64,000 bases of DNA from Haloplasma contractile SSD-17B (GCF_000215935.2 NZ_AFNU02000004.1:1-64000); one strand, 5' to 3'. Counted from the first letter of the stretch, positions 48,108-59,987 are shown. Numbers and translations: made by a program. Notes: a model not told the origin generated them from the letters alone.

Positions 48108-49070
48108 TTACTTCTTGAATTTATTTATTAAGTCAGTTGCTAACGATTGAGAATCTTGTGCATATGGATCAAGTTTTGTTCCGGTTGTCTGTTCTATATA
48201 ATCTCTAATCTTAACAATATCCGGTAATCCAAGTTCATACTGTTTTAACATCTTAGGATCTTTAAATAAATTAGCAGGTGCATCATCATTTACAATCTTT
48301 CCTTCGCTCATAACAATTACACGATTTGCATATTTATGAACCTGATTCATATCATGAGTAATTAGTATAATCGTTTTATTATGTTCCTTATATAAGTTGT
48401 AGAACATTTTCATCATTTCATTTTGACCATTTGGATCTAAACCTGCAGTTGGTTCATCTAAAATTAAAATGTCAGGATCCATTGCAAGAATCCCTGCAAT
48501 TGCAACGCGCCTCATCTGTCCTCCACTTAGATTAAGGGGAGATTTTTGTAATAACTCTTTGCTAAGTCCGACAACTTCAATGACATGACTAGCGATTTTT
48601 TTTGCTTCTTCCTTAGAAACACCAAAGTTCATTGGTCCAAACATGATATCCTTTTCAATTGTTTCTTCAAATAACTGATATTCAGGAAATTGAAACACCA
48701 GTCCTACCTTTTGTCTAATATGATTTAACGATTTCTTTTTTTTATCTTTACGTTTTTGTTTTTTCCTTTTATTCTTTTCTTGTTTCTTGTTTTTAGTACT
48801 AAATACTTCTGTACCTAGTATATTCATATGCCCATTTGTAGGTTTTAATAAGGCATTCATGTGTTGGATTAACGTTGATTTTCCAGATCCTGTATGACCT
48901 ACTACTGCTGTATAGTCACCTAAATTTATTGTTAAATTCACATCATCTAGCGCTAAGAGCTCCCTTGATGAATCTTCAGCATATTTAAAGTATACATGAT
49001 TAAATACAATTCCATTACGTTCTAAATACGTTTCATTATTCTTTTTTTGATCTAGTTTTGTTTTTTCCAT
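48108..49070 (-). CDS. ecfA2: ECF transporter ATPase EcfA2 with Lys-rich insertion
   Basis: The 320-residue ATPase has Walker A GHTGSGKST (58-66), Q-loop FQFPEYQLF (Q127), signature LSGGQ, Walker B ILILDEPTAGLDP and the H-switch THDM. It is about 30 residues longer than usual, mainly because residues 92-113 form a run of Lys, Arg, Gln and Asn between Walker A and the Q-loop. It overlaps ecfA1 by 19 nt with GGTGAG inside that gene. Confidence 0.94.
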   Translation of the reverse strand: MEKTKLDQKKNNETYLERNGIVFNHVYFKYAEDSSRELLALDDVNLTINLGDYTAVVGHTGSGKSTLIQHMNALLKPTNGHMNILGTEVFSTKNKKQEKNKRKKQKRKDKKKKSLNHIRQKVGLVFQFPEYQLFEETIEKDIMFGPMNFGVSKEEAKKIASHVIEVVGLSKELLQKSPLNLSGGQMRRVAIAGILAMDPDILILDEPTAGLDPNGQNEMMKMFYNLYKEHNKTIILITHDMNQVHKYANRVIVMSEGKIVNDDAPANLFKDPKMLKQYELGLPDIVKIRDYIEQTTGTKLDPYAQDSQSLATDLINKFKK

Positions 49071-49882
49071 AATGCTCTCACCAAATCTTCCGTATTGATA
49101 TATAACTCGTCAATTATTTGTTCTTCCATTAAACGTTCTGATAGTTTTACTGGTAATGGAACATCTAATCCTGCTGATAGCATCAATTCTTTATCAATTA
49201 AGATATCTTGTGGGTTACCTGTAGCTATGACTTTTCCTTCTTTCATAATGACTAATTGATCTGCTAAGCAAGCTTCATGTAGATCATGTGTAATCGAAAT
49301 AATGGTTTTATCTCCGTCATCTTTTAAGTGGTTGATTAACCCTACTATATCATCTCTACCTTGTGGATCTAACATCGAAGTTGATTCATCAAAGATTAAA
49401 ACTTTTGAATCAAGAGCTAGTGCACCAGCAATTGCTACACGTTGCTTCTGGCCTCCACTTAATAAGTGAGGTTCCTGATTTAAATAGTCATTCATGTTTA
49501 CCTTAGATATATACGTATCAATTCGTCTTATCATTTCATCCCTTGGAATTTGTTGATTTTCCATCCCAAATGCAATATCATCGCGTACTGTTGAACCAAC
49601 AAATTGATTGTCAGGATTTTGGAAAACTAATCCAACTTTAGCGCGGATATCATAAACAGTTTCCTCTGAAAGTTTCGTTCCATCAACGACAATTTCCCCA
49701 GTCCTAGGTGCTAAAAGACCAATAATTAGTTTTGATAAAGTTGATTTTCCTGAACCATTATGTCCAAGTATACACGTCCATTTATTTCGCTTAATTGATA
49801 AAGATAGGTTATTAATTACTTTTTTATTTTTTTCATATGAAAAGACTAAATCGTTTATTTCAATGATATTACTACTATCCAT
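49052..49882 (-). CDS. ecfA1: ECF transporter ATPase EcfA1
   Basis: The 276-residue ATPase has Walker A GHNGSGKST, Q-loop FQNPDNQFVG, signature LLSGGQKQRVA and Walker B VLIFDESTSMLDP with the DES variant typical of EcfA1. AGGAGG precedes the ATG. It follows the NusG-II gene after 28 bp and leads ecfA2-ecfT-truA. Confidence 0.94.
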   Translation of the reverse strand: MDSSNIIEINDLVFSYEKNKKVINNLSLSIKRNKWTCILGHNGSGKSTLSKLIIGLLAPRTGEIVVDGTKLSEETVYDIRAKVGLVFQNPDNQFVGSTVRDDIAFGMENQQIPRDEMIRRIDTYISKVNMNDYLNQEPHLLSGGQKQRVAIAGALALDSKVLIFDESTSMLDPQGRDDIVGLINHLKDDGDKTIISITHDLHEACLADQLVIMKEGKVIATGNPQDILIDKELMLSAGLDVPLPVKLSERLMEEQIIDELYINTEDLVRALWKKQN

Positions 49883-49910
49883 ATATAATCCTCCTAGCAG
49901 GTCCTATAGT

Positions 49911-50360
49911 TTACACTACTGCATCTCGGTCATCGTTTTGATCATCATCTGGAGCTTCTTCGGAAGGCTCAATTACGACACTTAATTTATGTGGAATACA
50001 TACAATCGGAAGATTTGACACATTAACAAAACCTTGATGTACATCTACTTTAGCTGGGCAATCAGCATCAATAACTTCTACACCATTATCATGAATATAG
50101 ACAAGGTTATAATCATAATCATCCTCAGGAAGATCCATTTTATCTGTTTCCTGTATATCTATAAATTCTCCATCTTTTGTTTTTACGAGATATTTTACAT
50201 TTGTATTTTCATTTAGTTTTACTTCCATTACGACATCTTGATCGACCTTGATTAATACGACTCTGCTTGCACTTTCATCGCTGAAAAAATGATATCCCAA
50301 ATAAAGAAGTCCTGCTGACACTAATGCAATGACTATGATTATTAAATCACCTTTTTTCAT
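49911..50360 (-). CDS. NusG domain II-containing protein
   Basis: The 149-residue product has an N-terminal membrane helix (residues 5-24), then a NusG domain II fold: VVLIKVDQDVVMEVKLNE, DADCPAKVDVHQGFVNVSNLPIVCIPHKLSVVI, and an acidic tail of DDDQNDDRD. Cys in ADCP and VCIP are conserved in the family. Function unknown; homologues often accompany electron-transport or isoprenoid genes. Here it heads the ECF operon. AAGGTGAT precedes the ATG. A TATAAT at 50399-50404 may be its -10. Confidence 0.85.
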   Translation of the reverse strand: MKKGDLIIIVIALVSAGLLYLGYHFFSDESASRVVLIKVDQDVVMEVKLNENTNVKYLVKTKDGEFIDIQETDKMDLPEDDYDYNLVYIHDNGVEVIDADCPAKVDVHQGFVNVSNLPIVCIPHKLSVVIEPSEEAPDDDQNDDRDAVV

Positions 50361-50404
50361 TAAATCACCTTCATTCTATATATATATACAATAAATTAAT
50401 TATA

Positions 50405-50793
50405 ACAAATAAGACTTTAAAAAAACACTATTTTCATTATATATTTAATAATTAGACTGTTTTATGATTCATATATTAGTTTTGTCATATTATAATAATC
50501 TATCAGTTTTAATTGATAAAATAACTTACACACCATTAAAATGATAATTTTTTATGTCTGTAATATTGATACGCACATATCAATATTTTTCATTGGTTTA
50601 GTAGATGATAAAGTTCTATTAGAAAGAGTAATCACTATTAACTTTTATACTATGGACTTTCAAATTGATAGATCGTAACGATTTTATCTTGAAAATATGA
50701 AAATTATTTCAGTATATAGAGAAAATACATAATAATAACAGGATTCACTAACTGAGCCTTTCTAATAGGAGTCATATATATATACACAACAAA
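50405..50793. other. Spacer upstream of the NusG-II gene
   Basis: At 50562-50587 a perfect 10-bp stem AATATTGATA / TATCAATATT with a CGCACA loop is followed by TTTC on the plus strand, a terminator-like hairpin with no plus-strand gene. No ORF is supported. Confidence 0.5.
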
Positions 50794-50817
50794 AAAGGAC
50801 ACAAACGTGTCCTTTTA
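50793..50817 (-). terminator. Alpha operon terminator after rplQ
   Basis: Minus-strand stem AAAAGGACAC / GTGTCCTTTT with a GTTT loop and T-run. Confidence 0.93.
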
Positions 50818-50836
50818 ATATAGTCAAATATTTAAG

Positions 50837-51205
50837 TTATACTAACTCAATAAATACCATAGGAGATGCGTCACCTTGACGAGGTCCTATTTTAATTATT
50901 CTAGTATATCCTCCATTACGCTCAGTATAACGAGGCGCAATATCTGCGAATAATTTCTGTACTGCATCTTGATTTGTTTCTACATTCGCTACCTCTTTAC
51001 GTACGAAAGAAGCTGCTTGGCGACGAGCATGAATGTCACCACGTTTACCTAGAGTAATTAATTTGTCCACTACTCTACGTAGTTCTTTTGCACGTGTTTC
51101 AGTAGTCTGAATACGTTCATTTATAATTAAATCAGTTGCAAGGTCTCTTAACAATGCTTTACGTTGTGAACTTGTACGACCTAATTTACGATATCCTCTA
51201 GCCAT
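50837..51205 (-). CDS. rplQ: 50S ribosomal protein L17 (bL17)
   Basis: L17 lies near the peptide exit tunnel rim. The 122-residue product is full length: [26 protein letters not shown] at the start, [15 protein letters not shown]-like middle and [16 protein letters not shown] at the end. AAAGGAGG precedes the ATG. It is the last gene of the ribosomal cluster, 39 bp after rpoA. Confidence 0.97.
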   Translation of the reverse strand: MARGYRKLGRTSSQRKALLRDLATDLIINERIQTTETRAKELRRVVDKLITLGKRGDIHARRQAASFVRKEVANVETNQDAVQKLFADIAPRYTERNGGYTRIIKIGPRQGDASPMVFIELV

Positions 51206-51244
51206 CGTATGGTCCTCCTTTCATAATGATGTATAATTATGAAA

Positions 51245-52219
51245 TTAATTACGACGGAAACTTAGTCCTAATTCATTTAATTTATCTTTTACTTCTTTTA
51301 ATGACTTTTTACCTAAGTTTCGGACTTTCATCATGTCCTCTTCCGATGTATTTGATAATTCATGAACTGTATTGATTCCAGCTCGTTTCAAACAATTATA
51401 TGAACGCACTGATAAATCTAAGTCATCAATGCTCATCTCTAATATCTTATTCTTGCTATCTTCTTCGCTTTCTACCATGAATTCAGCCATTTTAGCTTTA
51501 TCATTTAATTCAACGATCACGTTTAAATGCTCAATCAATATTTTAGATGATAAGGCAATTGCTTGCTGAGGTTCGATACTTCCGTTAGTAAAAATTTCAA
51601 TAATTAGTTTATCATAATCTGCATCTTGTCCGACACGAGTTTTTTCAACATCATATTGAACACGTTCGATTGGAGTATAAATTGAGTCAATCGCAATCAT
51701 ACCAATTTCCTCGTTATATCGTTTATTATCCTCTGCTCCTACGTATCCACTTCCGCGTCGTGCATAAAGGGTCATATCGAGTGAACCGCCTTTAGAAAGT
51801 GTTGCAATATGTAAGTCTTGATTAATAACCATGACCTCATTATCATGCTCGATATCAGCTGCTGTTACAGGTCCTTCTCCTTCTTTAAAAATTCGAAGTT
51901 CCTTTACAACAGGTTCCTTTTCTTCTTCATCTAGTTCTTCTTCGTCAGCGTCTATATCTAAGATAAGATTCTTAAGATTTAAGATGATTGTTGTGACATC
52001 TTCTAAAACACCTTCGATTGCTGAAAATTCATGTTGTACCCCTTCAATCTTAATGTTCGTTACAGCTGCCCCAGGAAGAGATGATAGTAGGATTCTTCTT
52101 AATGAGTTTCCTAAAGTAACACCATATCCTCGCTCTAATGGCTCAATAACAAATTTACCATAATATTCATCACGTGAATATTCTTCTATTTTAATGTTAG
52201 GTTTTTCAAATTTTAACAT
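51245..52219 (-). CDS. rpoA: RNA polymerase alpha subunit
   Basis: It dimerises to nucleate RNA polymerase and contacts UP elements and regulators through its C-terminal domain. The 324-residue product has the NTD ([33 protein letters not shown]-like) and the CTD from about residue 254 ([46 protein letters not shown]). The acidic run [14 protein letters not shown] near residue 92 makes the NTD slightly longer than in Bacillus. AAGGAGG precedes the ATG. Confidence 0.97.
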   Translation of the reverse strand: MLKFEKPNIKIEEYSRDEYYGKFVIEPLERGYGVTLGNSLRRILLSSLPGAAVTNIKIEGVQHEFSAIEGVLEDVTTIILNLKNLILDIDADEEELDEEEKEPVVKELRIFKEGEGPVTAADIEHDNEVMVINQDLHIATLSKGGSLDMTLYARRGSGYVGAEDNKRYNEEIGMIAIDSIYTPIERVQYDVEKTRVGQDADYDKLIIEIFTNGSIEPQQAIALSSKILIEHLNVIVELNDKAKMAEFMVESEEDSKNKILEMSIDDLDLSVRSYNCLKRAGINTVHELSNTSEEDMMKVRNLGKKSLKEVKDKLNELGLSFRRN

Positions 52220-52285
52220 AATAGCATTAGCCCTCCTTTTTAAAAGTTTGCCCCTCGCTCTTACATATTTGGATTGTGTTGTGTT

Positions 52286-52678
52286 TTATCCACGAGGACG
52301 TTTCGGAGGACGACATCCGTTATGAGGAACAGGTGTAACGTCCTTGATTGCTGTAATATCTAATCCAGCAGCTTGTAGCGATCTGATTGCAGCTTCACGC
52401 CCAGGACCAGGTCCTTTTACTGATACTTCAACTTTAAGCATTCCTGACTCCATAGCAGCTTTTCCTGCAGCTTCAGCAGTCATCTGAGCAGCGAATGGAG
52501 TTGACTTACGAGAACCTTTAAATCCTAAGGCACCTGCACTAGACCATGCAATAGCATTTCCATGCTCATCAGTTATAGTAACAATTGTATTATTATAAGT
52601 CGAATGAACGTGTGCCATTCCTGAAGGAATATTACGCTTCACACGACGCTTACGATTACGAACTTGTTTACGAGCCAT
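52286..52678 (-). CDS. rpsK: 30S ribosomal protein S11 (uS11)
   Basis: S11 lines the mRNA exit channel on the platform. The 130-residue product has [37 protein letters not shown] and the C-terminal [15 protein letters not shown]. The start follows AAGGAGG. It is 21 bp after rpsM in the standard order. Confidence 0.97.
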   Translation of the reverse strand: MARKQVRNRKRRVKRNIPSGMAHVHSTYNNTIVTITDEHGNAIAWSSAGALGFKGSRKSTPFAAQMTAEAAGKAAMESGMLKVEVSVKGPGPGREAAIRSLQAAGLDITAIKDVTPVPHNGCRPPKRPRG

Positions 52679-52699
52679 AGTGTTTGACCTCCTTCGCTA

Positions 52700-53065
52700 T
52701 TATTTTTTCTTGTTAGCTACAGTACGTCTTGGACCTTTTCTTGTACGAGAATTATTCTTCGTTTTTTGTCCACGTACTGGTAAACCTCTACGGTGACGGA
52801 TTCCTCGGTAACTACCGATTTCCATTAATCGTTTTATATTCAGTGACGTTTCTCTTCTTAAGTCACCTTCAACTTTAACTTTGCTTACTTGTTCACGAAT
52901 TCGTGTTAACTCATCTTCTGTTAAATCACGAACACGTGTTTCTTCGGAAACGTTAGCAGCTTTTAAAATTTCTTCAGCTGTACCTTTTCCGATTCCAAAA
53001 ACATATGTTAATGAAATGACAACACGTTTATTACGTGGTATATCTACACCTGCGATACGTGCCAT
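52700..53065 (-). CDS. rpsM: 30S ribosomal protein S13 (uS13)
   Basis: S13 is in the 30S head and forms intersubunit bridges. The 121-residue product starts [26 protein letters not shown], and has [30 protein letters not shown] and a basic tail. AGGAGGTG precedes the ATG. Confidence 0.97.
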   Translation of the reverse strand: MARIAGVDIPRNKRVVISLTYVFGIGKGTAEEILKAANVSEETRVRDLTEDELTRIREQVSKVKVEGDLRRETSLNIKRLMEIGSYRGIRHRRGLPVRGQKTKNNSRTRKGPRRTVANKKK

Positions 53066-53081
53066 TCATATGCACCTCCTG

Positions 53082-53198
<117 letters not shown>

Positions 53199-53233
53199 TC
53201 AAAACCTCCTTCTTCGTTCTGGAGTACATTAAG

Positions 53234-53452
53234 CTATTTATGTCTGTAAGTAATACGGCCACGTGTTAAGTCGTATGGTGACATCTCTACAGTCACTTTA
53301 TCACCTGGTAAAATGCGTATGTAGTTCATACGGATTTTACCAGAAACGTGCGCCAAAATTTGATGACCATTTTCTAGTTCAACTTTAAACATTGCATTAG
53401 GTAGTGTATCTACTACAACAGCTTGAACCTCAATTACATCCTGTTTAGCCAT
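53234..53452 (-). CDS. infA: Translation initiation factor IF-1
   Basis: IF-1 occupies the 30S A site during initiation. The 72-residue OB-fold protein has the family sequence throughout: [53 protein letters not shown] precedes the ATG. It sits between map and rpmJ, as in Bacillus. Confidence 0.97.
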   Translation of the reverse strand: MAKQDVIEVQAVVVDTLPNAMFKVELENGHQILAHVSGKIRMNYIRILPGDKVTVEMSPYDLTRGRITYRHK

Positions 53453-53474
53453 AGATAACTCCTCCTTTAAACAC

Positions 53475-54221
53475 TTATAATTGTGTTAAAATTTCGTATC
53501 CATCATCTAAAATAACAATAGTATGCTCGAAATGAGCACATAATTTCTTGTCAGCCGTTATGACTGTCCAATTATCAGGTAACATTTTCACATAGCGTTC
53601 ACCCTGGTTAACCATTGGCTCAATTGCTAGTGTCATACCTTTTTTAAGTCTAGGACCTTTACCTGGTTTCCCAAAGTTTGGTATAGCTGGATCTTCATGA
53701 AGTTCCTGTCCTACACCATGCCCTACAAATTCTCTTACGATTGTATATCCATTATCCTCTGCATACTTTTGTATAGCATGAGAGATATCTTGTAATCTAT
53801 TGCCAGGCTTCGCTTCAGCGAGTCCTTTGAATAGAGATTGTTCTGTGACGTCAAGTAGACGCTGTGATTCTTGAGATATAGTTCCTACAGGATATGTCCA
53901 TGCTGAATCACCGTGGTACCCTTTGTAATAGGCACCGATGTCAATAGAGATAATATCTCCATCTTTTAGTTTTCTTTTTGAAGGAATACCGTGAACTAAT
54001 TCCTCATTAATTGAAACGCAGATACTACCAGGAAAACCATTATACCCTTTAAAACTTGGAGTTGCATTATGACTTGTAATAAGATCTTCTACAATCTGAT
54101 CAAGTTCTAAGGTTGTGATTCCTGGCTTAATATGTTTTTTAAGCTCATTATGAGCTATAGCAACAATACGACCTGCTTCTCGCATAATATCTATTTCGCG
54201 TTGTGTTTTACAAATAATCAT
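53475..54221 (-). CDS. map: Methionine aminopeptidase, type I
   Basis: It removes N-terminal Met from nascent proteins. The 248-residue pita-bread enzyme has the metal ligands in [38 protein letters not shown] and EPMV, plus the final FEHTIV. It begins directly after the adk stop, with an AAAGG site inside adk. Confidence 0.96.
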   Translation of the reverse strand: MIICKTQREIDIMREAGRIVAIAHNELKKHIKPGITTLELDQIVEDLITSHNATPSFKGYNGFPGSICVSINEELVHGIPSKRKLKDGDIISIDIGAYYKGYHGDSAWTYPVGTISQESQRLLDVTEQSLFKGLAEAKPGNRLQDISHAIQKYAEDNGYTIVREFVGHGVGQELHEDPAIPNFGKPGKGPRLKKGMTLAIEPMVNQGERYVKMLPDNWTVITADKKLCAHFEHTIVILDDGYEILTQL

Positions 54222-54893
<672 letters not shown>

Positions 54894-56243
54894 TTATTTT
54901 ATAAATCCAGTGTATTTACGTTCTTTCGATTTTGTTTCAATTTGCTTCGCTACTTCAATTGCAACACCAACAACGATTAGTAAACTTGTTCCACCGATTT
55001 GTACTGATGGTGGAAGATGTAAGAATTTTCCTAATAATATAGGAAATACAGCAATAATTACCAAGTATGTTGATCCAACAACTGTTGTTCTGGCTAATAC
55101 ACCAGAAATATAGTTTTCTGTTTCTCTTCCAGGTCTTATACCTGGTATATATGAACCTTGTTTTCGTAGATTATCACTAATTTTCTCAGGACTAACTTGT
55201 ATAAATGAATAGAAGAACGAGAATAAATAAATCAGCACAATATATAATATGAGACCAAGTGGTTCTTGATTATTAAAAATATAATTTAGCCATCTATTCG
55301 CTGCTCCTGCAGGGAAAAATCTGATAATAGTAAGAGGCAAACTCACTAGAGTAGCTGCAAAGATTACAGGAATAACTCCAGCTGAATTCAATTTAATCGG
55401 AATATGTGCATCTTTCTTACCAGATAAATTAGCTGCATTTCCTCTATTAGCGTATTGAATTGGTATCTTACGCACAGAACTGTGCATAAAAATAACCGCA
55501 AGAATAATTAATACAAGTAAAATGATACCTGAAACAAAAATTAATCTAGATTGTAGTTCTGTATATGTAAATGTTACAGTTGGTAAATTTTCTATATAAT
55601 CATTAATATAGTATAAATCATTGAACAATTTAGGGAAACTTGAAATAATTCCGGCTGCAATGATCATTGATGTACCATTTCCAATTCCCTTAGCAGTAAT
55701 TTGGTCGGCTAGCCATAGTAAGAAGGCTGTACCAGCTGTCATTACAATTGCAATATATACATATTTAAGCGGTGTCGCTTCTCCCATTATAACTGGTAAT
55801 TGATAGTTAAAACCAAACGAAATAGCTAAAGATTGTACAAATGCTAAGAATAGCGCTAAGTATCTTGTAGCTTGATTTAGTTTTTGTCGACCAGTTTCAC
55901 CTTCATCTTTCCACTGGGCAAACAAAGGTATAATATCCATTTGAAGTAGTTGTATTACGATTGATGCTGTGATATAAGGACTTACCCCAAGTGCAATAAT
56001 TGAGAACTGTTTTAAAGAACCTCCACTAATCGCCTGAGCCATCGCTCCAGTTTCACCAAGTTTATTAAAGGCTTCTGCAGCCACTAATTGATCTATGAAT
56101 GGGGCAGGGATATATGTTAATAATTTATATACTAATAGTGCGAATAAAGTAAAGAAAATTCTCTTTGATAAATCTTTATCCTTAAATACTTTTACTATAG
56201 AATTACTCACATTTTTTAAACCTTTTCCTAATGTATTAGACAT
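54894..56243 (-). CDS. secY: Protein translocase subunit SecY
   Basis: SecY forms the translocation channel. The 449-residue product has ten predicted helices, the SGGSLKQFSIIALGVSPYITASI plug/TM2 region, and the cytosolic loop PIQYANRG used for SecA/ribosome contact. It shares 1 nt with rplO (TAATG) with GAGGTGAT upstream, so they are coupled. It is slightly longer than the 431-residue Bacillus SecY owing to the N-terminal tail and loops. Confidence 0.97.
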   Translation of the reverse strand: MSNTLGKGLKNVSNSIVKVFKDKDLSKRIFFTLFALLVYKLLTYIPAPFIDQLVAAEAFNKLGETGAMAQAISGGSLKQFSIIALGVSPYITASIVIQLLQMDIIPLFAQWKDEGETGRQKLNQATRYLALFLAFVQSLAISFGFNYQLPVIMGEATPLKYVYIAIVMTAGTAFLLWLADQITAKGIGNGTSMIIAAGIISSFPKLFNDLYYINDYIENLPTVTFTYTELQSRLIFVSGIILLVLIILAVIFMHSSVRKIPIQYANRGNAANLSGKKDAHIPIKLNSAGVIPVIFAATLVSLPLTIIRFFPAGAANRWLNYIFNNQEPLGLILYIVLIYLFSFFYSFIQVSPEKISDNLRKQGSYIPGIRPGRETENYISGVLARTTVVGSTYLVIIAVFPILLGKFLHLPPSVQIGGTSLLIVVGVAIEVAKQIETKSKERKYTGFIK

Positions 56244-56683
56244 TAGATCACCTCAACATTCCCTCCGGCAGCTTCAATTTTTTCACTAGCTGCTTTAGAT
56301 ATTTTATTAACTTTAACAGTCAGTTTTTTCTGAATATCCCCATTAGCTAGTACTTTTACCCCATCTCTTAACTTACTTATGATTCCAGTTTCTAATAGTA
56401 ACTCAGGAGTTACTACAGCACCTTCGTCAAAACGATTCAATTGATCTAAGTTAATAATTGAGTATTCTTTACGGTTAATATTTGTAAATCCACGTTTCGG
56501 TAAACGTTGGAATAAAGGCATTTGTCCACCCTCGAAACCTGGGCGAGTTCCTCCACCAGAACGAGCGTTTTGACCTTTATGACCTTTACCGGCAGTTTTA
56601 CCAGTTCCAGCTCCATGTCCACGACCGATACGTTTTTTATTTTTACGTGATCCTTCAGTACGTTTCAATTCATGTAATTTCAC
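56243..56683 (-). CDS. rplO: 50S ribosomal protein L15 (uL15)
   Basis: The 146-residue product starts [38 protein letters not shown], the Gly-rich basic tail that penetrates 23S rRNA, and has [13 protein letters not shown]. Start is GTG with AAGGAGG 9 nt upstream. It precedes secY. Confidence 0.97.
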   Translation of the reverse strand: MKLHELKRTEGSRKNKKRIGRGHGAGTGKTAGKGHKGQNARSGGGTRPGFEGGQMPLFQRLPKRGFTNINRKEYSIINLDQLNRFDEGAVVTPELLLETGIISKLRDGVKVLANGDIQKKLTVKVNKISKAASEKIEAAGGNVEVI

Positions 56684-56700
56684 AACAAGACACCTCCTTG

Positions 56701-56883
56701 TTATTTTTCTTCAACTTTAACTAAATGAGAAATCGTGTTGATCATTCCACGTACATTCTCATTATTTGGCTTAACAACAACTTTATTAGGTCTTGTTAAT
56801 CCTAAAGCTTCCGCTGTTTTTCTTTGATTTGGTTTAACACCAATTAAACTTCTCACTAAAGTAATTTCTAATGTATTTTCCAT
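56701..56883 (-). CDS. rpmD: 50S ribosomal protein L30 (uL30)
   Basis: The 60-residue product has the [28 protein letters not shown] pattern that defines L30. AAGGAGGG precedes the ATG. It is between rpsE and rplO. Confidence 0.96.
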   Translation of the reverse strand: MENTLEITLVRSLIGVKPNQRKTAEALGLTRPNKVVVKPNNENVRGMINTISHLVKVEEK

Positions 56884-56897
56884 TTGGAGTTCCCTCC

Positions 56898-57401
56898 TTA
56901 TCCTAAGATTTCCTCTACTGACTTGCCACGTAATGCAGCAACACTCTCAGCAGTTCTTAATTCAGCTAGTCCTTGGACTGTTCCACGAACCATATTGATT
57001 GGTGTGTTTGACCCTAATGATTTAGATAGGATGTCTTGAACACCAGCTAATTCTAATACAGCACGAACAGGTCCACCAGCAATTACCCCTGTACCAGGAG
57101 CAGCAGGTTTTAATAGAACTCTACCTGATCCGTATCTACCTATAATCTCATGAGGAACCGTTGTTCCAACCATAGGAACTGTAATTAAGTTCTTTTTAGC
57201 AGTTTCAATAGCTTTTCTGATTGCATCTGGTACTTCTTGCGCTTTACCAGTTCCGAATCCTACATGACCATTTTTATCTCCAACAACTACTAGTGCAGCA
57301 AAACGGAATCTACGTCCACCTTTTACTACCTTAGTAACACGATTTATTGTAACTACACGTTCTTCTAAATTTAAGTTGTTAGGGTCGATAATTTCACGCA
57401 T
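56898..57401 (-). CDS. rpsE: 30S ribosomal protein S5 (uS5)
   Basis: S5 helps accuracy and mRNA unwinding at the entry channel. The 167-residue product has [30 protein letters not shown] and the C-domain [42 protein letters not shown] precedes the ATG. Confidence 0.97.
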   Translation of the reverse strand: MREIIDPNNLNLEERVVTINRVTKVVKGGRRFRFAALVVVGDKNGHVGFGTGKAQEVPDAIRKAIETAKKNLITVPMVGTTVPHEIIGRYGSGRVLLKPAAPGTGVIAGGPVRAVLELAGVQDILSKSLGSNTPINMVRGTVQGLAELRTAESVAALRGKSVEEILG

Positions 57402-57419
57402 CGATTTTCCCTCCTTTGA

Positions 57420-57782
57420 TTAAAATTGTAATCCTGCTTCACGAGCAGCTTCAGCTAATGCTTTGACACGACCGTGGTAAATATATCCACTTCTGTCAAA
57501 TACAACGCTTTTGATACCTTTTTCTAGAGCTTTTTCAGCAATACGTTTTCCTACTGCTTTCGCCGATTCAACATTTGAACCTTTAGGCATATTTGCTCCT
57601 TTATCTAAGGTTGAAGCACTAACTAATGTTTCACCTTTTAAATCATCAATAATTTGCGCATAGATGTTTGTGTTAGAACGATAAACGTTTAAGCGTGGCA
57701 TTTCAGTAGTACCTGAAATTTTCTTGCGTACACGTAAATGTCTTTTCTTACGTACATCATTGCGTGACGGTTTCTTGATCAT
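57420..57782 (-). CDS. rplR: 50S ribosomal protein L18 (uL18)
   Basis: L18 binds 5S rRNA. The 120-residue product has a basic N-terminus ([14 protein letters not shown]), [18 protein letters not shown] and [33 protein letters not shown] lies about 11 nt before the ATG. Confidence 0.97.
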   Translation of the reverse strand: MIKKPSRNDVRKKRHLRVRKKISGTTEMPRLNVYRSNTNIYAQIIDDLKGETLVSASTLDKGANMPKGSNVESAKAVGKRIAEKALEKGIKSVVFDRSGYIYHGRVKALAEAAREAGLQF

Positions 57783-57807
57783 AACCTAGGCCACTCCTTT
57801 CTTATTA

Positions 57808-58347
57808 TTATTTAGCAGTTTTTCCTTCTTTACGACGAACACGTTCTCCAACATAGCGGATACCTTTACCTTTATAAGGTTCAGGAGATCGTAATGAACG
57901 AATATTTGCAGCAAATTCTCCTACAAGTTGCTTGTCAGTACCTTTAATAATAATTTGAGTATTCTTAGGTACTTCAACTTCTAAGCCTTCAGGAATAACT
58001 ACTTCCTCAGGATGTGATTTTCCTAGTTGAAGTGTTAATTGCTTTCCTCTAAGCTGTGCACGATAACCTACACCAATAATTTCTAATCGCTTTTCAAAAC
58101 CTTCGTTTACACCTGTAACTAGGTTATTAAGAATAGCTCGTGTAGTTCCATGCATTGTTCGATCCTTCTTTGATTCACTCGGACGAGTAATTACAACCTC
58201 ATCTTCTAGAATTTCGAATTTCATATCTTTATTAAATGTGAACTGTAATTCTCCTTTAGGTCCTTTAACTACTGCTTTGTTTTCTTCATCAATAGTAACG
58301 GTAACACCTTTAGGTAAGTTTACAGGTTTTTTTCCTATACGAGACAT
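57808..58347 (-). CDS. rplF: 50S ribosomal protein L6 (uL6)
   Basis: The 179-residue product has the two tandem L6 domains: [19 protein letters not shown] at the start and [23 protein letters not shown] in the second, ending [28 protein letters not shown] precedes the ATG. Confidence 0.97.
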   Translation of the reverse strand: MSRIGKKPVNLPKGVTVTIDEENKAVVKGPKGELQFTFNKDMKFEILEDEVVITRPSESKKDRTMHGTTRAILNNLVTGVNEGFEKRLEIIGVGYRAQLRGKQLTLQLGKSHPEEVVIPEGLEVEVPKNTQIIIKGTDKQLVGEFAANIRSLRSPEPYKGKGIRYVGERVRRKEGKTAK

Positions 58348-58379
58348 TTACATCGCACCTCCTGTCCGAAATTTACTAA

Positions 58380-58778
58380 TTACCAAACGTAAGCTAGTAC
58401 TTCTCCACCAATTTGCTTTTGACGGGCTTCTCTATCAGTAATAATACCTTGAGAAGTAGAAATAATTGCAACTCCTAAACCATTTAATACTTTAGGAACA
58501 TCGTCTGTCTTTGCGTATACTCTTAACCCGGGCTTTGAAATACGCTTTAGGCCTTTAATAACACGCTCATTCATTTTACTATATTTTAAATATACTCGTA
58601 AAATACCTTGTTTATTATCTTCGATGTGTTCTACATCATTAACGAAACCTTCATCTTTTAATAATTGCAATATTTGAAATTTTACTCTTGATGCTGGCAT
58701 TTCTACTACTTCATGACGCATTTGGTTAGCATTCTTAATACGTGCTAACATGTCAGCAATAGGGTCTGTCATAACCAT
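58380..58778 (-). CDS. rpsH: 30S ribosomal protein S8 (uS8)
   Basis: S8 binds 16S helix 21, and in E. coli the homologue represses the spc operon. The 132-residue product starts [17 protein letters not shown], as in Bacillus, and ends with the RNA-binding [31 protein letters not shown] is 8 nt before the first ATG. Confidence 0.97.
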   Translation of the reverse strand: MVMTDPIADMLARIKNANQMRHEVVEMPASRVKFQILQLLKDEGFVNDVEHIEDNKQGILRVYLKYSKMNERVIKGLKRISKPGLRVYAKTDDVPKVLNGLGVAIISTSQGIITDREARQKQIGGEVLAYVW

Positions 58779-58821
58779 TGATATTTCCTCCTTCCCATAA
58801 ATGAGAAATTAAAATTTATAT

Positions 58822-59007
<186 letters not shown>

Positions 59008-59024
59008 TTATTTGCGCCTCCTTT

Positions 59025-59564
59025 TTATTTTTTGAATGGCATTCCTAATTGGCTCAATAATTCGCGACCTTCTTCATCAGTGTTAGCAGTCGTAACAATA
59101 ACAATATCCATCCCACGAACTTTATTTACTTTATCGTAATCAATTTCAGGGAAGATTAATTGTTCTTTAACACCTAATGTATAGTTTCCACGTCCATCAA
59201 AAGCCGATTTAGAAACTCCCATAAAGTCACGAACTCGTGGTAAGGCAATTGTAACTAATTTATCTAAAAAGTCAAACATACGCTCTCCACGTAATGTAAC
59301 TTTGCAACCAATAGGCATTCCTTCACGTAATTTGAACCCTGCAATTGATTTTTTTGCTTTAGTAACTACTGGCTTTTGACCTGTTAATAAAGTCATTTCA
59401 TTTACAGCATCGTCTAATAGTTTTGAATTCGCAATTGCGTCTCCTACTCCCATATTTACTACGATCTTTTCGATTTTAGGTGTTTCCATAATAGAGTCAT
59501 AATTAAATTTATCCATTAATGCAGGAATTACTTCTTCTTTGTATTGCTTGTACAAACGGTTCAT
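59025..59564 (-). CDS. rplE: 50S ribosomal protein L5 (uL5)
   Basis: L5 binds 5S rRNA and contacts P-site tRNA. The 179-residue product has [58 protein letters not shown] and [20 protein letters not shown] precedes the ATG. Confidence 0.97.
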   Translation of the reverse strand: MNRLYKQYKEEVIPALMDKFNYDSIMETPKIEKIVVNMGVGDAIANSKLLDDAVNEMTLLTGQKPVVTKAKKSIAGFKLREGMPIGCKVTLRGERMFDFLDKLVTIALPRVRDFMGVSKSAFDGRGNYTLGVKEQLIFPEIDYDKVNKVRGMDIVIVTTANTDEEGRELLSQLGMPFKK

Positions 59565-59591
59565 CTAGGTTGTACCTCCCTTCAAGGCTGA

Positions 59592-59945
59592 TTAATATGC
59601 GGGATTATTTGGGTCATCAAGGATTTCTCCTGATGCGTTTTTCCCTTTAGAATAGCGAACCTTAACCTGGTTTCCTTTTTTATCTTCTACAAATTTGTAT
59701 CCAACACGAACAGGTTGGTTAGTTTTTGGGTCGATTGGCATTACGTTTGAATTTGCTATTGGTGCTTCAAATTCAACAATACCTCCATCAGGATTCATTT
59801 GAGATGGTTTGGTATGTTTTTTTACAGTATTGATCCCTTCGACTACCACTTTATTTTGCTTGCGTAATACTTGTTGTACTACACCTTGTTTACCTTTATA
59901 CTTACCTGATATTACCTGTACTTTATCACCTTTTTTTACATGCAT
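59592..59945 (-). CDS. rplX: 50S ribosomal protein L24 (uL24)
   Basis: L24 initiates 50S assembly. The 117-residue product starts [21 protein letters not shown] (KOW motif). An earlier GTG in frame coincides with the AGGAGG site, so ATG at 59943-59945 is used, matching the family start. Confidence 0.96.
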   Translation of the reverse strand: MHVKKGDKVQVISGKYKGKQGVVQQVLRKQNKVVVEGINTVKKHTKPSQMNPDGGIVEFEAPIANSNVMPIDPKTNQPVRVGYKFVEDKKGNQVKVRYSKGKNASGEILDDPNNPAY

Positions 59946-59987
59946 TGAACATCGCACCTCCTAATTTAAAGGTTAAAAATTAACGAC

